From CBDCTM01 sp965222005 (lineage in GTDB: Bacteria; Bacteroidota; Bacteroidia; Chitinophagales; Saprospiraceae), in NCBI GenBank assembly GCA_965222005.1, contig OZ244935.1, positions 4,960,001 to 5,024,000 on the forward strand: DNA of 64,000 nt, in the 5' to 3' direction. Position numbers and translations under genes: made by a program. Shown here one piece after another: positions 44,032-53,058 of the stretch (position 1 is the first letter of the stretch; each line of letters starts with the position of its first letter). The notes beneath the pieces are model-generated. The model made no database searches and was not told the origin of the DNA. It saw nothing but the letters and a program-made list of their open reading frames with translations.

Positions 44032-45348
44032 TCAATAATCCTCAAACACTGCTAAAAACTTGTCAAACACCCGCTCGATAAAGCGGCGATCTTCTGTGAT
44101 GATTTCTGCCTGGCCCTGCATTTCTTGTGTAAAAGGGAGGCTTTTCTTGTGGCTGGTCATCAATTTGCTGTTCTCCAACTGGTCCAATTCTACTTCCAGC
44201 ATATACTTTTCATCCTTTGGCAGCAGTGATTTTTTCTTCACTTTCCCTACTATCACCCCATACTCCTGGTAGGGATAACTATCAAATTTGACAATCACCT
44301 TGTGGCCCGGCTCCACCTTGCCGCTGCCACGAATCGGCAATTCCACCTTGCCAACTATGCTGTCGGCCTCCTCCGGCACAATTGCCAGCACTTCGTCTCC
44401 CGTTTTGACAAATTGGTTTTTGCGGCCAAATTCGGCATAATTTACCTTGCCCGCTATGGGGGCGCGGATCAGGTAGGTTTGCTTCCAGCGGTCGATGCTA
44501 CTCTTGAGGCGATTAACACTCTCCTTGAGGCGTACAAACTGGTTGGCAAGTGTGCTGCTGGCATTTTGACGCACATCGAGGATTTGCTCTTCGATACGAT
44601 CCAACTCAAGCTGGTAAGTGGCCATCGCCGTTTCATACGTCTTGACATCGCGCTTTTTTTTGACAACCTCAGCCCGCGCATCATCCAACTCCTGGAGGGT
44701 AGTAACTTTGGGATACAATTTTTGCTTGCGCAAAAAAGTGCTTTCTTCCAATCGCAATTCCTCGATAGCATCTTCATATTTGGCCTTTTCAAAACGAATG
44801 CTTTGCTGCACTCTCCGCTTTTGTGATTGTAGCTGCCGGATGGTATTTTTGTCAAAGCCGGACTCTTTGTTGAACAAAAATTGCTCAAAGTCCTGAATGA
44901 AATTGGAATAATCTACCTGTAGTTGGCCCAACATCAACCCGCGTTTGGGGGCGTAGCGTAGGATTTCCTGCTCATCCATTTCCTGCAAAGCAAATACCTC
45001 CTGATCCAGCAATTCGACATCCTGATAGTCTGCTGCACTCTGCATGATGGCCAGCAACTGCCCCTGCTCCACCTCCTCCCGATCGGCTACCAAAAGCTCT
45101 TCGAGCTGCGCATCAGCACGGGCAATCACACTCTCGGGAGGTACCGCTGTAGTGATCTTTATACTTGCAGGAATCACCTCCGGGTATTTGATAAAGTAGC
45201 TGATAAGCACCAATAGCAGTAAGCCGATCAAGGCTACCGTACTACCCCAACGGACGATCCAGCCGGGTGGTGTACCCATAATTTCCTGGATCTCTTCGCT
45301 TCGCAATTGTATTTGTTCGTACTCTTCCATATGAATAGGTTTGGACAA
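44032..45348 (-). CDS. HlyD-family membrane fusion protein of a peptide exporter
   Basis: Periplasmic adaptor of a type I-like export system. A 438-residue protein with a single N-terminal transmembrane helix (STVALIGLLLLVLISYFI, about 33-50), a lipoyl/barrel-sandwich half-motif (VIARADAQLEELLVADREEVEQGQLLAIM), a long coiled-coil hairpin (about 160-275) and the second half (YLIRAPIAGKVNYAEFGRKNQFVKTGDEVLAIVP) with a beta-barrel domain. The start lies 16 bases after the stop of the C39 exporter gene, so the two form one operon. This pairing is standard for export of double-glycine-type peptides. Confidence 0.9.
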   Translation of the reverse strand: MSKPIHMEEYEQIQLRSEEIQEIMGTPPGWIVRWGSTVALIGLLLLVLISYFIKYPEVIPASIKITTAVPPESVIARADAQLEELLVADREEVEQGQLLAIMQSAADYQDVELLDQEVFALQEMDEQEILRYAPKRGLMLGQLQVDYSNFIQDFEQFLFNKESGFDKNTIRQLQSQKRRVQQSIRFEKAKYEDAIEELRLEESTFLRKQKLYPKVTTLQELDDARAEVVKKKRDVKTYETAMATYQLELDRIEEQILDVRQNASSTLANQFVRLKESVNRLKSSIDRWKQTYLIRAPIAGKVNYAEFGRKNQFVKTGDEVLAIVPEEADSIVGKVELPIRGSGKVEPGHKVIVKFDSYPYQEYGVIVGKVKKKSLLPKDEKYMLEVELDQLENSKLMTSHKKSLPFTQEMQGQAEIITEDRRFIERVFDKFLAVFEDY

Positions 45349-45364
45349 TCAACACATCAACAAA

Positions 45365-47554
45365 TCAATTCCCCAACTCCAACTGATTCTTCACCAAATG
45401 ATAATAAGCTCCCCGCTTGGCCGTCAGCTCTTCATGTGTACCCTGCTCGATGATCTCTCCGGCCTCCAGAACTACGATCCTGTCAGCATTCTTCACCGTA
45501 CTGAGGCGATGTGCCACTATCACCACCGTTTTGTGGCGGAAAAACTCCTCCAGATTGTCCATGATAATCATCTCGTTGTAAGCATCCAGTGAATTGGTGG
45601 CTTCATCGAAAAAGATGTAATCGGGGTCTTTATACACAGCTCGGGCAATGAGCAGACGCTGCTTTTGGCCCTGGCTCAAGCCGATGCCATCCTCCCCGAT
45701 CTTCGTATTATAACCCAGCGGCAGTGACTCCACAAAAGCCTGAATATTAGCTACTTTTACAGCTTTCAGTAGCTTTTTCTTATCGATGATCTCATCCCCC
45801 AGCGCTATGTTTTTGGCAATGGTTTCTGAAAAAATATAGCCATCCTGCATCACCACCCCCACTTTTGAGCGCCAAAGCTTGTTTTGGAAATTCGCCAGGC
45901 TCAAATCCCCCAGCAAGATGCGCCCCTCGGTAGGCTGGTAGAAATTGAGCAGCAGCTTGAGCAGGCTCGTCTTGCCACTTCCACTGGTGCCTACCACTGC
46001 AATGGTTTTCCCTTCGGGTATATACAAATTGATGTTTTTCAGCACCATTGGCGAATGCGGCCCGCTATACTGAAAGGACACATCCTCGATGCGCAGATCA
46101 CCGCCCTCCGGCAATATGCTGATCTTCTCTTCCGGGTTTTCCTCATTTTCGCGGCTGTGGATTTCGCTCATCCGCTCCAGGCTGATCTTGGCATCCTGCG
46201 CTGATCGTATGAAGCCCACCAACTGCTCAATGGGGCCGTTGAGCTGCCCGATGATGTATTGCACCGCCAGCATCATACCCAGCGTCATGCTACCCTCGAT
46301 CACCGCTTTGGCAGCAATGAAAGAGATCAGAATGTTTTTGGATTCATTGATAAAAGAAGCGCCAGAGCGCTGCCACTGATCCACCGCCAGGTAGTCCATG
46401 CTCACCCGAAAGAGGCGCGCCTGAATGCGCTCCCACTGCCAACGCTTTTGCTTTTCGGCATTGTGGAGCTTGATCTCTTTCATGCCTCCGATTAGCTGGA
46501 TGAGGTTGCTCTGGTTTTCGGCCATCTGGTCGAAGCGGCGATAATCGAGTGCCTTTCGGCGGCGGAGAAAAAAGACGATCCAGGCAATGTATAAAAGGGT
46601 TGCCCCCAAAAAGATGAGAAAGATACTGATGTCGTAATAGGCTAGCACCGCACCGAATATCACAAAGTTGATCAGCGAAAAGAGAGTGATGAGCGAAGCA
46701 GAGGTGAGAAATTGTTCGACCCGTTGGTTGTCGTAAATGCGTTGTAAGAGGTCGCCCGTCATTTTGGTATCGAAAAACCGGACAGGCAGCTTCATCATTT
46801 TTATCAAAAAATCGGAGATCAGGCTTACGTTTACCCGCACCCCGATGTGCAGCAATATCCATCCTCTGATAAACTCTACAGCCGTTTGGCTTACAAAAAG
46901 TACAAGCTGTGCCATTAGCACCAACACAATGAAATTGATGTCCTGATTGATGATGCCAATATCGACAATGGCCTGCATGAGGAAAGGAAAAATCAATTGT
47001 ATGATACTCCCCAGCAGGAGGCCAACAAACAGCTGCAGCAACAGTTTTTTGTACTTGACGATGTATGACAAAAGAAAGCGGAAGCCCCGCCGGTCTATCT
47101 TTTGATCCTCCCGGGCAAAAAACTCAGGTGTGGTTTCCACCAAAAGCAAGACGCCCACATCCTGGCCATTGTCCGTATCGCTGATCCAGCCGTTGAGAAA
47201 CTCCTGGCGGGTCAGCCTGAATTTGCCAGCAGCAGGATCGGCCACCCACACATGCTTTGGGTCTATCTTGTAAACGACGATGAAATGGTTTTGGCGCCAG
47301 TGTGCCACACAAGGCAGTGGGATGTCTTCAGCCAATCTGTCATACCCGATTTTGACGGCCAGGGTATGCATACCGATAGCCTCGGCAGCATCACTAATGC
47401 CCAGCAAAGAGACGCCTTCGCGGTCGAGGTAGGTCAGCTCGCGCAGGTAATCCAGCGAGTAGTACCGACCGTAGTGGCGGGCAATCATGCGCAGGCAGGT
47501 AGCCCCGCAATCCATAGCGTCCAATTGTTTGTAAAACGGAAAAGTTTTGGGCAT
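45365..47554 (-). CDS. Peptidase-containing ABC exporter (C39 type)
   Basis: Bifunctional exporter that cuts a leader off a peptide, usually after Gly-Gly, and pumps it out. 729 residues: the N-terminal C39 peptidase has the catalytic cysteine in LDAMDCGATCLRMI (about 10-23), the histidine in RQNHFIVVYK (about 96) and the aspartate in VWVADPAAGK (about 110), so it should be active. Five or six transmembrane segments follow (about 165-430). The ATPase has Walker A GTSGSGKTSLLKLL, signature LSQGQKQRLLIARA and Walker B YIFFDEATNSLDA. AAGGAG six bases before the ATG region serves as ribosome-binding site and lies inside the preceding small open frame. Confidence 0.93.
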   Translation of the reverse strand: MPKTFPFYKQLDAMDCGATCLRMIARHYGRYYSLDYLRELTYLDREGVSLLGISDAAEAIGMHTLAVKIGYDRLAEDIPLPCVAHWRQNHFIVVYKIDPKHVWVADPAAGKFRLTRQEFLNGWISDTDNGQDVGVLLLVETTPEFFAREDQKIDRRGFRFLLSYIVKYKKLLLQLFVGLLLGSIIQLIFPFLMQAIVDIGIINQDINFIVLVLMAQLVLFVSQTAVEFIRGWILLHIGVRVNVSLISDFLIKMMKLPVRFFDTKMTGDLLQRIYDNQRVEQFLTSASLITLFSLINFVIFGAVLAYYDISIFLIFLGATLLYIAWIVFFLRRRKALDYRRFDQMAENQSNLIQLIGGMKEIKLHNAEKQKRWQWERIQARLFRVSMDYLAVDQWQRSGASFINESKNILISFIAAKAVIEGSMTLGMMLAVQYIIGQLNGPIEQLVGFIRSAQDAKISLERMSEIHSRENEENPEEKISILPEGGDLRIEDVSFQYSGPHSPMVLKNINLYIPEGKTIAVVGTSGSGKTSLLKLLLNFYQPTEGRILLGDLSLANFQNKLWRSKVGVVMQDGYIFSETIAKNIALGDEIIDKKKLLKAVKVANIQAFVESLPLGYNTKIGEDGIGLSQGQKQRLLIARAVYKDPDYIFFDEATNSLDAYNEMIIMDNLEEFFRHKTVVIVAHRLSTVKNADRIVVLEAGEIIEQGTHEELTAKRGAYYHLVKNQLELGN

Positions 47555-47556
47555 GC

Positions 47557-47730
47557 TTAGCTATTACTCCTTATAAAACGTAGAAAATTCCCGGAGGTTC
47601 CCTTACCGGAAATATTGGAGTGTTCAAAACCGCGGTGTGTAGTGTATTTAATTGCTACACCAAAAATTGTACCGCCAAACACAAGCTTCGAGCAAGCGGT
47701 AGGTATTTGATCGAGAACGGTAGAAAGCAT
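47557..47730 (-). CDS. Candidate precursor peptide of the C39 exporter
   Basis: A 57-residue open frame ending two bases before the exporter ATG. The product starts MLSTVLDQIP and has SKLVFGG at residues 14-20, a Gly-Gly pair followed by TIFGVAIKYT. In double-glycine leaders the residues at -4 and -12 are hydrophobic: here Val and Ile fit, but -7 (Ser) and the acidic -8 do not. The remaining 37 residues are rich in Gly, Ser, Thr and basic residues and lack Cys, so they could not form a standard lanthionine. The frame overlaps the exporter ribosome-binding site, suggesting translational coupling. It could be chance: codons cannot be compared in so short a gene. Confidence 0.35.
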   Translation of the reverse strand: MLSTVLDQIPTACSKLVFGGTIFGVAIKYTTHRGFEHSNISGKGTSGNFLRFIRSNS

Positions 47731-47789
47731 TTACCTACAGTATATATTGTGTTATTTTCTATATTTTACAATGTCTTGCATCCAAATTG

Positions 47790-48647
47790 TTATTTTGCTT
47801 TGCCTGTCAATTTTTCTTTTCTATGGGCAAGCTGCCTTTTGATCCACTCCAGGGCTGCATCAAAAACCTGCTGCCTTTGTGGCTCATGGTGAATTTCGTG
47901 AAACATTCCTTTCCAAATAGATAACTCCACCGGCCCCCGCAACTGAGCCTTCATCAAAGTACTGCCCTCCACTGATACGATGGGATCAGCCCCTCCGTGC
48001 ATAATCAGAATTGGCAGAGGCGCTTCCCGCTCGGTATTTTGCAGCTTTTCTGCTGTAGCCACCATAGCCAAGGCGGTAGCAGCACTGATCCGGTCATGTA
48101 CCAGGGGATCCTCTACATACTTTTTCACTTCTTCAGGATCGGTACATATGTGTTGGGGATCAAGGCTGTTGCCTTGTGTATAGGCGGGAAACATTTTGTG
48201 AATCCACCTTACAGCAGCCATCAATACTTTAGGAGGTTCATTCACCAGTTTGATCCAGGGTGCGCTGGCGATTAGGCCCTGCAATCCAGCCGACCGTTCC
48301 AGGCCATAGGTGAGCACCAGATTGCCCCCCATACTGTGCCCATACAGAAAAATCGGCAAGTCGGGATACCATTGTCTGGCATGTTGCAGCAAGGAATCAA
48401 TTTCATTCAAAAAAGCTTTCAATCCGGTGGTATGCCCCCGCTTCCCCTCCGACCGGCCATGCCCTCTTCGATCGGAACCGACCACAGCTATGTGTTGTGT
48501 ATTGAAATGAGCTGCCATAGGATCGTACCGGGCACAATGCTCGCCCAGCCCATGTACCAAAGCTACTACGGCCACCGCGTCTTCAGCAGGCCAGTGCCGG
48601 CCATACAAGCGCAATTGATCCTCTGTTTGCCACCAAAATTCTTGCAT
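47790..48647 (-). CDS. Alpha/beta hydrolase, monoacylglycerol lipase/lysophospholipase-like
   Basis: A 285-residue serine hydrolase of the Hydrolase_4 kind, which cleaves acylglycerols or lysophospholipids. Visible are the oxyanion-hole region VHGLGEHCARYDPMAAHF, the strand DRRGHGRSEGKRGH, the nucleophile elbow YGHSMGGNLVLTYG (Ser106), the acidic residue HGGADPIVS and the catalytic histidine MFHEIHHEP near the end. No signal peptide, so probably cytosolic or membrane-associated. It ends 60 bases before the candidate precursor frame and starts 66 bases after the OmpA-domain gene; no functional link to the peptide exporter is evident. Confidence 0.9.
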   Translation of the reverse strand: MQEFWWQTEDQLRLYGRHWPAEDAVAVVALVHGLGEHCARYDPMAAHFNTQHIAVVGSDRRGHGRSEGKRGHTTGLKAFLNEIDSLLQHARQWYPDLPIFLYGHSMGGNLVLTYGLERSAGLQGLIASAPWIKLVNEPPKVLMAAVRWIHKMFPAYTQGNSLDPQHICTDPEEVKKYVEDPLVHDRISAATALAMVATAEKLQNTEREAPLPILIMHGGADPIVSVEGSTLMKAQLRGPVELSIWKGMFHEIHHEPQRQQVFDAALEWIKRQLAHRKEKLTGKAK

Positions 48648-48712
48648 TTTCCAGGCTTTTCGCTTTCCGGTATCAGGCTACCCAAGAGCATGTATGGATT
48701 TTACCCTTCGGC

Positions 48713-50398
48713 TCAATACGTCAATCGCTTGCCCTTCTTGTAACGAATGATCCGGGCATTGGGATATTTGGAAAGCATGATACTATTGAGAAATTTATTG
48801 GCATCGCGCCAGTCGCCAAAGTCACCGAGCAGATAGGCATATTTGCCCTGCGTCGTTTGCTCCAGCGTGATACTTCCGTGATTGGCAAAAATAGGGTGAT
48901 CGGCCGGCAGTTTGCGGTTTGAAGTAAAAAATTCGATCATGTAGCCTTCAAAGTCAGAAGGCAGAGATTTGGTGTTGCCTGCTGCGAGTGGCTGAATGGC
49001 GATTTCTGTTTCTTTTACTATCAGCGACATACTTTCCTGCTCACCAATGGGCTTGTCAAATTCTTCAGATGCATCGTCCACTGCTTCTATCTTTTCTTCC
49101 ACTTTCGTAGCAGGAACCAATTCGCCAGCATTCCCAGCATCGGTAGGTGGATGCTTCATTTTTTCCGGTTTTGTTTTTTCCTCCGATCCTTCGATTTGCT
49201 TTTTGATCTCATCGGGCAGTTCGTCCCCGGGCTTAACCTTTATAACTTCCTGATTTCCAAGCGCTTTGATCAATTCCTCCATTTGCTCCTCCTCCTTGAT
49301 TTGGGCCAGGCTCTTTTGATCCAGCGGGTCCACAGAGGTGATGCCAATGATTTTGATCTCGGTGCGGCGATTTTCCTGATGTTTTCTTTCAGAGCACTCC
49401 ACACCATCGGCACAGCCATTGACGAGCTGCGATTCTCCATACCCCTGATGGGCAATTTGCTTGCGATCAATTCCTCCCACTGCCACGATATAATCGACCG
49501 CCGATTTGGCCCTTTTGTTTGACAGCTCCTGGTTGTATGCCGTTTTTCCACGCGAATCGGTATGAGAGCCCAATTCCACTACCAGCGCCGGATTGTCTTT
49601 GAGCAACAGAACCACTTTATCGAGTTCAATCGCTGCCTTTTCCGTTATATTCCACTTATTGTATTCGTAATAAATGTTTTTGAGCTCAAAGGTTTTTTCA
49701 ATTTCCACCGGCTCCAATTCCACATTTGCCAGCAGCGTCCCCATAGTATGGCCGGCGGTGAGTACATCTGACACGCCGGGCTCCACCTTGCCCACCCCTT
49801 CAAAGCAGAGAATACAGCCTTCCACATTCACATAAGCCTCCATCCTTCTATTCAGATAGCCCTTCTTTCGGATCATGATGGTGTAATGGTGGCCCTGCTC
49901 AAAAGTGGCCTTAAAGTAGGGAAAGGGGTGGTTTTTCAGATTGAGCACCTCCTCTTTAGTCGTGTTGTTGTAAATTTCAATCCAGGCTCCTTCAATAGCC
50001 TCCACCGGATCATCAGGGCTCTCTCTTTTTGGGGCAATCGTTACATCGAAAATATAGCCAGGCTTGCGCTCCATCTCGATCTTGTGATACACTTTTTCCT
50101 GATCTGCCTTATCAGCAGTAGCTACAAGGGTCTCCTTGTCATGAAAAAGATCTTTCCTGGTTTTGATCTTATAAGTGGGCCCCACAGGCAGCTGAATACT
50201 GAATTTGCCCTCCTCATCAGAGGTGATGGTCGCCAGCACAGCATTGTTGGAATTGTTGTACGCCGTAACCTCCACCATGCTGATATAGCCCCGATTATCG
50301 GTTTCAAAAATGTAGCCCTGCAAAATGATGTTTTTTTGTGCATGGGCCAGCGTTGCCGCAAATAAGCTACAAAGGATAATACCAATTATATTTTTCAT
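48713..50398 (-). CDS. OmpA-domain outer-membrane protein with carboxypeptidase-regulatory-like modules
   Basis: A 561-residue envelope protein. The signal peptide (IIGIILCSLFAATLAHAQ) is followed by two CarboxypepD_reg-like beta modules (QGYIFETDNRGYISMVEVTAYN and the one around residue 105-165), an OmpA-like domain (LVVELGSHTDSRGKTAYNQELSNKRAKSAVDYIV, about 270-350) with the Asp and Arg used for peptidoglycan binding, an acidic/Lys-rich linker and a C-terminal segment (YMIEFFTSNRKLPADHPIFAN through YAYLLGDFGDWRDANKFLNSI) resembling a SPOR-type sporulation-related repeat. This layout is usual for the PorE/PG-binding proteins of Bacteroidota, some of which belong to T9SS; that link is inference. 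Confidence 0.82.
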   Translation of the reverse strand: MKNIIGIILCSLFAATLAHAQKNIILQGYIFETDNRGYISMVEVTAYNNSNNAVLATITSDEEGKFSIQLPVGPTYKIKTRKDLFHDKETLVATADKADQEKVYHKIEMERKPGYIFDVTIAPKRESPDDPVEAIEGAWIEIYNNTTKEEVLNLKNHPFPYFKATFEQGHHYTIMIRKKGYLNRRMEAYVNVEGCILCFEGVGKVEPGVSDVLTAGHTMGTLLANVELEPVEIEKTFELKNIYYEYNKWNITEKAAIELDKVVLLLKDNPALVVELGSHTDSRGKTAYNQELSNKRAKSAVDYIVAVGGIDRKQIAHQGYGESQLVNGCADGVECSERKHQENRRTEIKIIGITSVDPLDQKSLAQIKEEEQMEELIKALGNQEVIKVKPGDELPDEIKKQIEGSEEKTKPEKMKHPPTDAGNAGELVPATKVEEKIEAVDDASEEFDKPIGEQESMSLIVKETEIAIQPLAAGNTKSLPSDFEGYMIEFFTSNRKLPADHPIFANHGSITLEQTTQGKYAYLLGDFGDWRDANKFLNSIMLSKYPNARIIRYKKGKRLTY

Positions 50399-50619
50399 AC
50401 CTTTCTTTTATCGAATTTTTGATTTGATTGCTAAGGAATGAAAAATCAATAACTTAGCCCAGTAGTCGTTATCTTTTTTCACCATACTTCTCCATTTTCT
50501 CCTTAAATAGCGCTGCTATTCTCGTCAAAAATGGCTCGTCTGGCAAAAAAATATTTAGGCTACCGGACCAGATTATTAATTTACCATTCCTAAGGTAATA
50601 GTTCTAACTGAATAATAGT

Positions 50620-51546
50620 ATGCGTATTGTATTTATGGGTACTCCTGAATTTGCGGTACCTTCTCTGAAAATATTACTCCACAAGGGCTATCAGGTGGTG
50701 GCGGTAATTACAGCAACCGATAAATGGGGCGGCCGCGGAAAAAAGCAATTGATCGAATCAGCCGTCAAGCAATTTGCCAAAAGCCGGGAAATTCCTGTTT
50801 TGCAGCCTAAAAACCTCAAAGCTCCCGATTTTCTGGCCAAGCTGGCCGACTACCGCGCCGATCTGCAGGTAGTCGTGGCCTTTCGCATGCTGCCCGTCGC
50901 TGTGTGGGATATGCCTTCCATCGGCACCATCAACCTGCACGGCTCACTGCTACCCAAATACAGGGGTGCGGCCCCCATCAACTGGGCCATTATAAATGGT
51001 GAAACGGAAACAGGAGTCACCACATTTTTCCTGCGCCATGAAATCGATACTGGCGATATGCTCTTGCAGGAAAAAATGTATATCGGCCCGGATGAAACTG
51101 CCGGCGATGTACATGACCGAATGATGGTATTGGGTGCTGCAACGGTACTGAAAAGTGTCCAACTTATCGAAAGCGGGGATTACAGGCTGCTCCCGCAGGC
51201 AGACAAACTCGCCACAAAAGCGCCTAAAATTTTTCACGCAGACTGCCACATCAACTTCGACCAGCCGGCACCTGTGGTGTACAATTTCATCAGAGGTCTC
51301 AGCCCCTACCCCGCCGCCTGGACGCGCATCGACGGGCAAGAGGTGAAGATCATCCGCTGCAGCGCCGATTATGACCAGCATACCTACGAGCCCGGCACCT
51401 TGCTTTCGGATCAAAAGAAATACCTTAAAATAGCCACCCGCGATGGTTTTATCGAGATCCATGATCTCAAAATGGCCGGCAAGCGCCGTATGCGGGTGCC
51501 TGATTTATTAAACGGTTACAAGATTGAAGCAAGGGCCGTGGGTTAA
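50620..51546 (+). CDS. fmt: Methionyl-tRNA formyltransferase
   Basis: Formylates initiator Met-tRNA using 10-formyl-tetrahydrofolate, which is needed for normal translation initiation. A 308-residue protein with RIVFMGTPEFAVPSLKILL at the start, the catalytic and folate-binding region INLHGSLLPKYRGAAPINWAIINGETETGVTTF (the Asn-His-Asp triad includes N/H here and the Asp in DTGDML), and a C-terminal OB-fold domain (ADKLATKAPKIFHADCHINF onward). Length and motifs are typical. A start at 50,620 follows the AT-rich stretch AACTGAATAATAGT. The next gene (MBL fold) begins 30 bases downstream. Confidence 0.95.
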   Translation: MRIVFMGTPEFAVPSLKILLHKGYQVVAVITATDKWGGRGKKQLIESAVKQFAKSREIPVLQPKNLKAPDFLAKLADYRADLQVVVAFRMLPVAVWDMPSIGTINLHGSLLPKYRGAAPINWAIINGETETGVTTFFLRHEIDTGDMLLQEKMYIGPDETAGDVHDRMMVLGAATVLKSVQLIESGDYRLLPQADKLATKAPKIFHADCHINFDQPAPVVYNFIRGLSPYPAAWTRIDGQEVKIIRCSADYDQHTYEPGTLLSDQKKYLKIATRDGFIEIHDLKMAGKRRMRVPDLLNGYKIEARAVG

Positions 51547-51576
51547 TATCGCTTCGCAAACGAAGTACACAGCAGC

Positions 51577-52464
51577 ATGCAAATTCATACCATCGACTTA
51601 CTTTTTCAAAACATTCCAAATACCATTGCCTGCTTTGCAATTGACAGCACCGCCGGCTTAATTTTGGTAGAAAGCGGACCGCACAGCACCTTGCCACAGC
51701 TCCGGAGCAGCCTCGGCAGCCTGGGGTATCAGCTAGCGGATGTACGGCACGTCCTGCTTACCCACATTCACCTTGATCATGCAGGGGCGGCCTGGGCCTT
51801 GGCCCAGCAGGGAGCCAGGGTGTATGTGCATCCCGCAGGGCGGAGGCATTTGCTGCATCCGGAACGCCTGATGGCTTCGGCCAGGCAAATTTACAAAGAC
51901 CAGATGGACGGCCTGTGGGGCGAAATGCGGCCCATAGCCGGGCAGCAACTTGAAGCCATCCCGCACGGAGCGCGCGTGGCAATCGGGGAGCATAGCTTTA
52001 GAGCCTGGCATACGCCCGGCCACGCCAGCCACCACATTGCCTGGCAATTGGGAGATGTGCTTTTCTCCGGAGATGTAGGGGGCATCCGCATCGGAAGCGG
52101 GCCGGTGATGCCGCCCTGCCCGCCACCCGACATTCATATTGAACACTGGATGGCATCTATTTCACTCATTAAATCATTGAATAGGAGTAATTTATACCTT
52201 ACTCATTTTGGCCATGTCCGTTCAGTAGCTCCGCATTTGGAAGCATTGAAAACTACATTAAATGAGTGGTCGGAATGGATGCGGCCGTTTTACGAAAGGG
52301 GAAAGACGGAAAAGGAAATCGTACCTGCCTTCAAAAAACATGTGAACGATCAGCTAATGGCAGCAGGGCTAAACGAGCTCCAATCAAAGCAATATGAAGC
52401 CGCCAATCCGGCCTGGATGAGTGTATATGGATTGATGCGGTATTGGAGGAAGCGGCGAGGGTGA
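51577..52464 (+). CDS. Metallo-beta-lactamase-fold hydrolase
   Basis: A 295-residue zinc hydrolase of the MBL fold. The metal motif is LLTHIHLDHAGAAWALAQ (HxHxDH, about 67-84). Further ligands appear in WHTPGHASHHIAWQ (His about 146) and LFSGDVGGIRIG (Asp about 166), with a final His in LYLTHFGHV. A C-terminal helical extension (about 225-295) resembles that of the BLACT/glyoxalase-II-like group acting on thioesters or acyl-carrier substrates. The actual substrate is unknown. It follows fmt by 30 bases and is likely co-transcribed; no functional tie is obvious. Confidence 0.88.
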   Translation: MQIHTIDLLFQNIPNTIACFAIDSTAGLILVESGPHSTLPQLRSSLGSLGYQLADVRHVLLTHIHLDHAGAAWALAQQGARVYVHPAGRRHLLHPERLMASARQIYKDQMDGLWGEMRPIAGQQLEAIPHGARVAIGEHSFRAWHTPGHASHHIAWQLGDVLFSGDVGGIRIGSGPVMPPCPPPDIHIEHWMASISLIKSLNRSNLYLTHFGHVRSVAPHLEALKTTLNEWSEWMRPFYERGKTEKEIVPAFKKHVNDQLMAAGLNELQSKQYEAANPAWMSVYGLMRYWRKRRG

Positions 52465-52517
52465 CTAAAAGGCATGTTGGGGGGTTGGAGCTTCAAATTT
52501 TCAAATCCCCAACCACC

Positions 52518-52736
52518 TCACGAAGCAGGCAGTAATTGCCTCCCCTTTTCCAGTATCATTTTCACCAGCTTTACTTCAGGGGCGATGGTTCTTTTTTCCA
52601 GCTGTTCTTTTTCATCTACTTTGCAGCAATTTTGCTCGGGCTTATTTAAGGCCACAGTATTGAGGAAGGTATATGCTGCCCCGCTTGCTACGATAAGCAG
52701 TATGAGTAATGTTTTTTTGATTTGAGGATTTTTCAT
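52518..52736 (-). CDS. Small membrane-anchored protein of unknown function
   Basis: A 72-residue protein with one N-terminal transmembrane helix or uncleaved signal (KKTLLILLIVASGAAYTFL), a Cys-Cys pair (QNCCKVD) shortly after, and a charged helical tail. It has no recognisable domain. It lies alone on the minus strand, convergent with the MBL gene and divergent from the next T9SS gene. The amphipathic, Lys/Glu-rich tail and the reasonable start context make it plausible as a real gene, but small frames of this size also arise by chance. Confidence 0.5.
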   Translation of the reverse strand: MKNPQIKKTLLILLIVASGAAYTFLNTVALNKPEQNCCKVDEKEQLEKRTIAPEVKLVKMILEKGRQLLPAS

Positions 52737-53058
52737 TGGTAGATTGCTTCAAGGGGTAATGTAATAGACAAAACGGAACTCAATGCAAATTTTTCGATTA
52801 TTGTTGGCTTTTTATCGACCTGTTCATGCAGTCGTATTACAGCGCAATATATACCCACCAAATAACAATAGATAGCTTTTAACATATTTTAACGATGCTT
52901 TTGCCCACAAACTACCCCTATGGGTAGTCTCACAATGCTCATAAATACCAAAAAATGTTGATCAAATGCCTCCCATTTGTCATTTCTACTTATTATTATT
53001 GCATATAATAGCTCAAAAAACTTAAAGACACTCATTTGTTCACCTAAAATCGAGGATT
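52737..53058. other. Intergenic region upstream of the PA-domain T9SS gene
   Basis: An AT-rich 322-base gap between divergent genes. It holds no gene or clear repeat. A TATAATA-like stretch near 53,004-53,010 could be promoter material for the plus-strand gene at 53,059, but I find no well-spaced TTTG/TAnnTTTG pair and do not call one. Confidence 0.4.

Noticed and set aside
39332..47554. Standard class I lanthipeptide cluster
   Set aside because: No LanC cyclase, no SpaB_C elimination domain and no Cys-containing precursor were found, so I report only a LanB-like protein and an exporter.
47620..47892. Plus-strand 90-codon frame with many Cys (SVFNCYTKNCTAKH) next to the exporter, considered as a precursor peptide
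   Set aside because: It runs antisense into the end of the hydrolase gene, is on the opposite strand to the exporter operon, and its Cys-rich part has no leader or Gly-Gly site.
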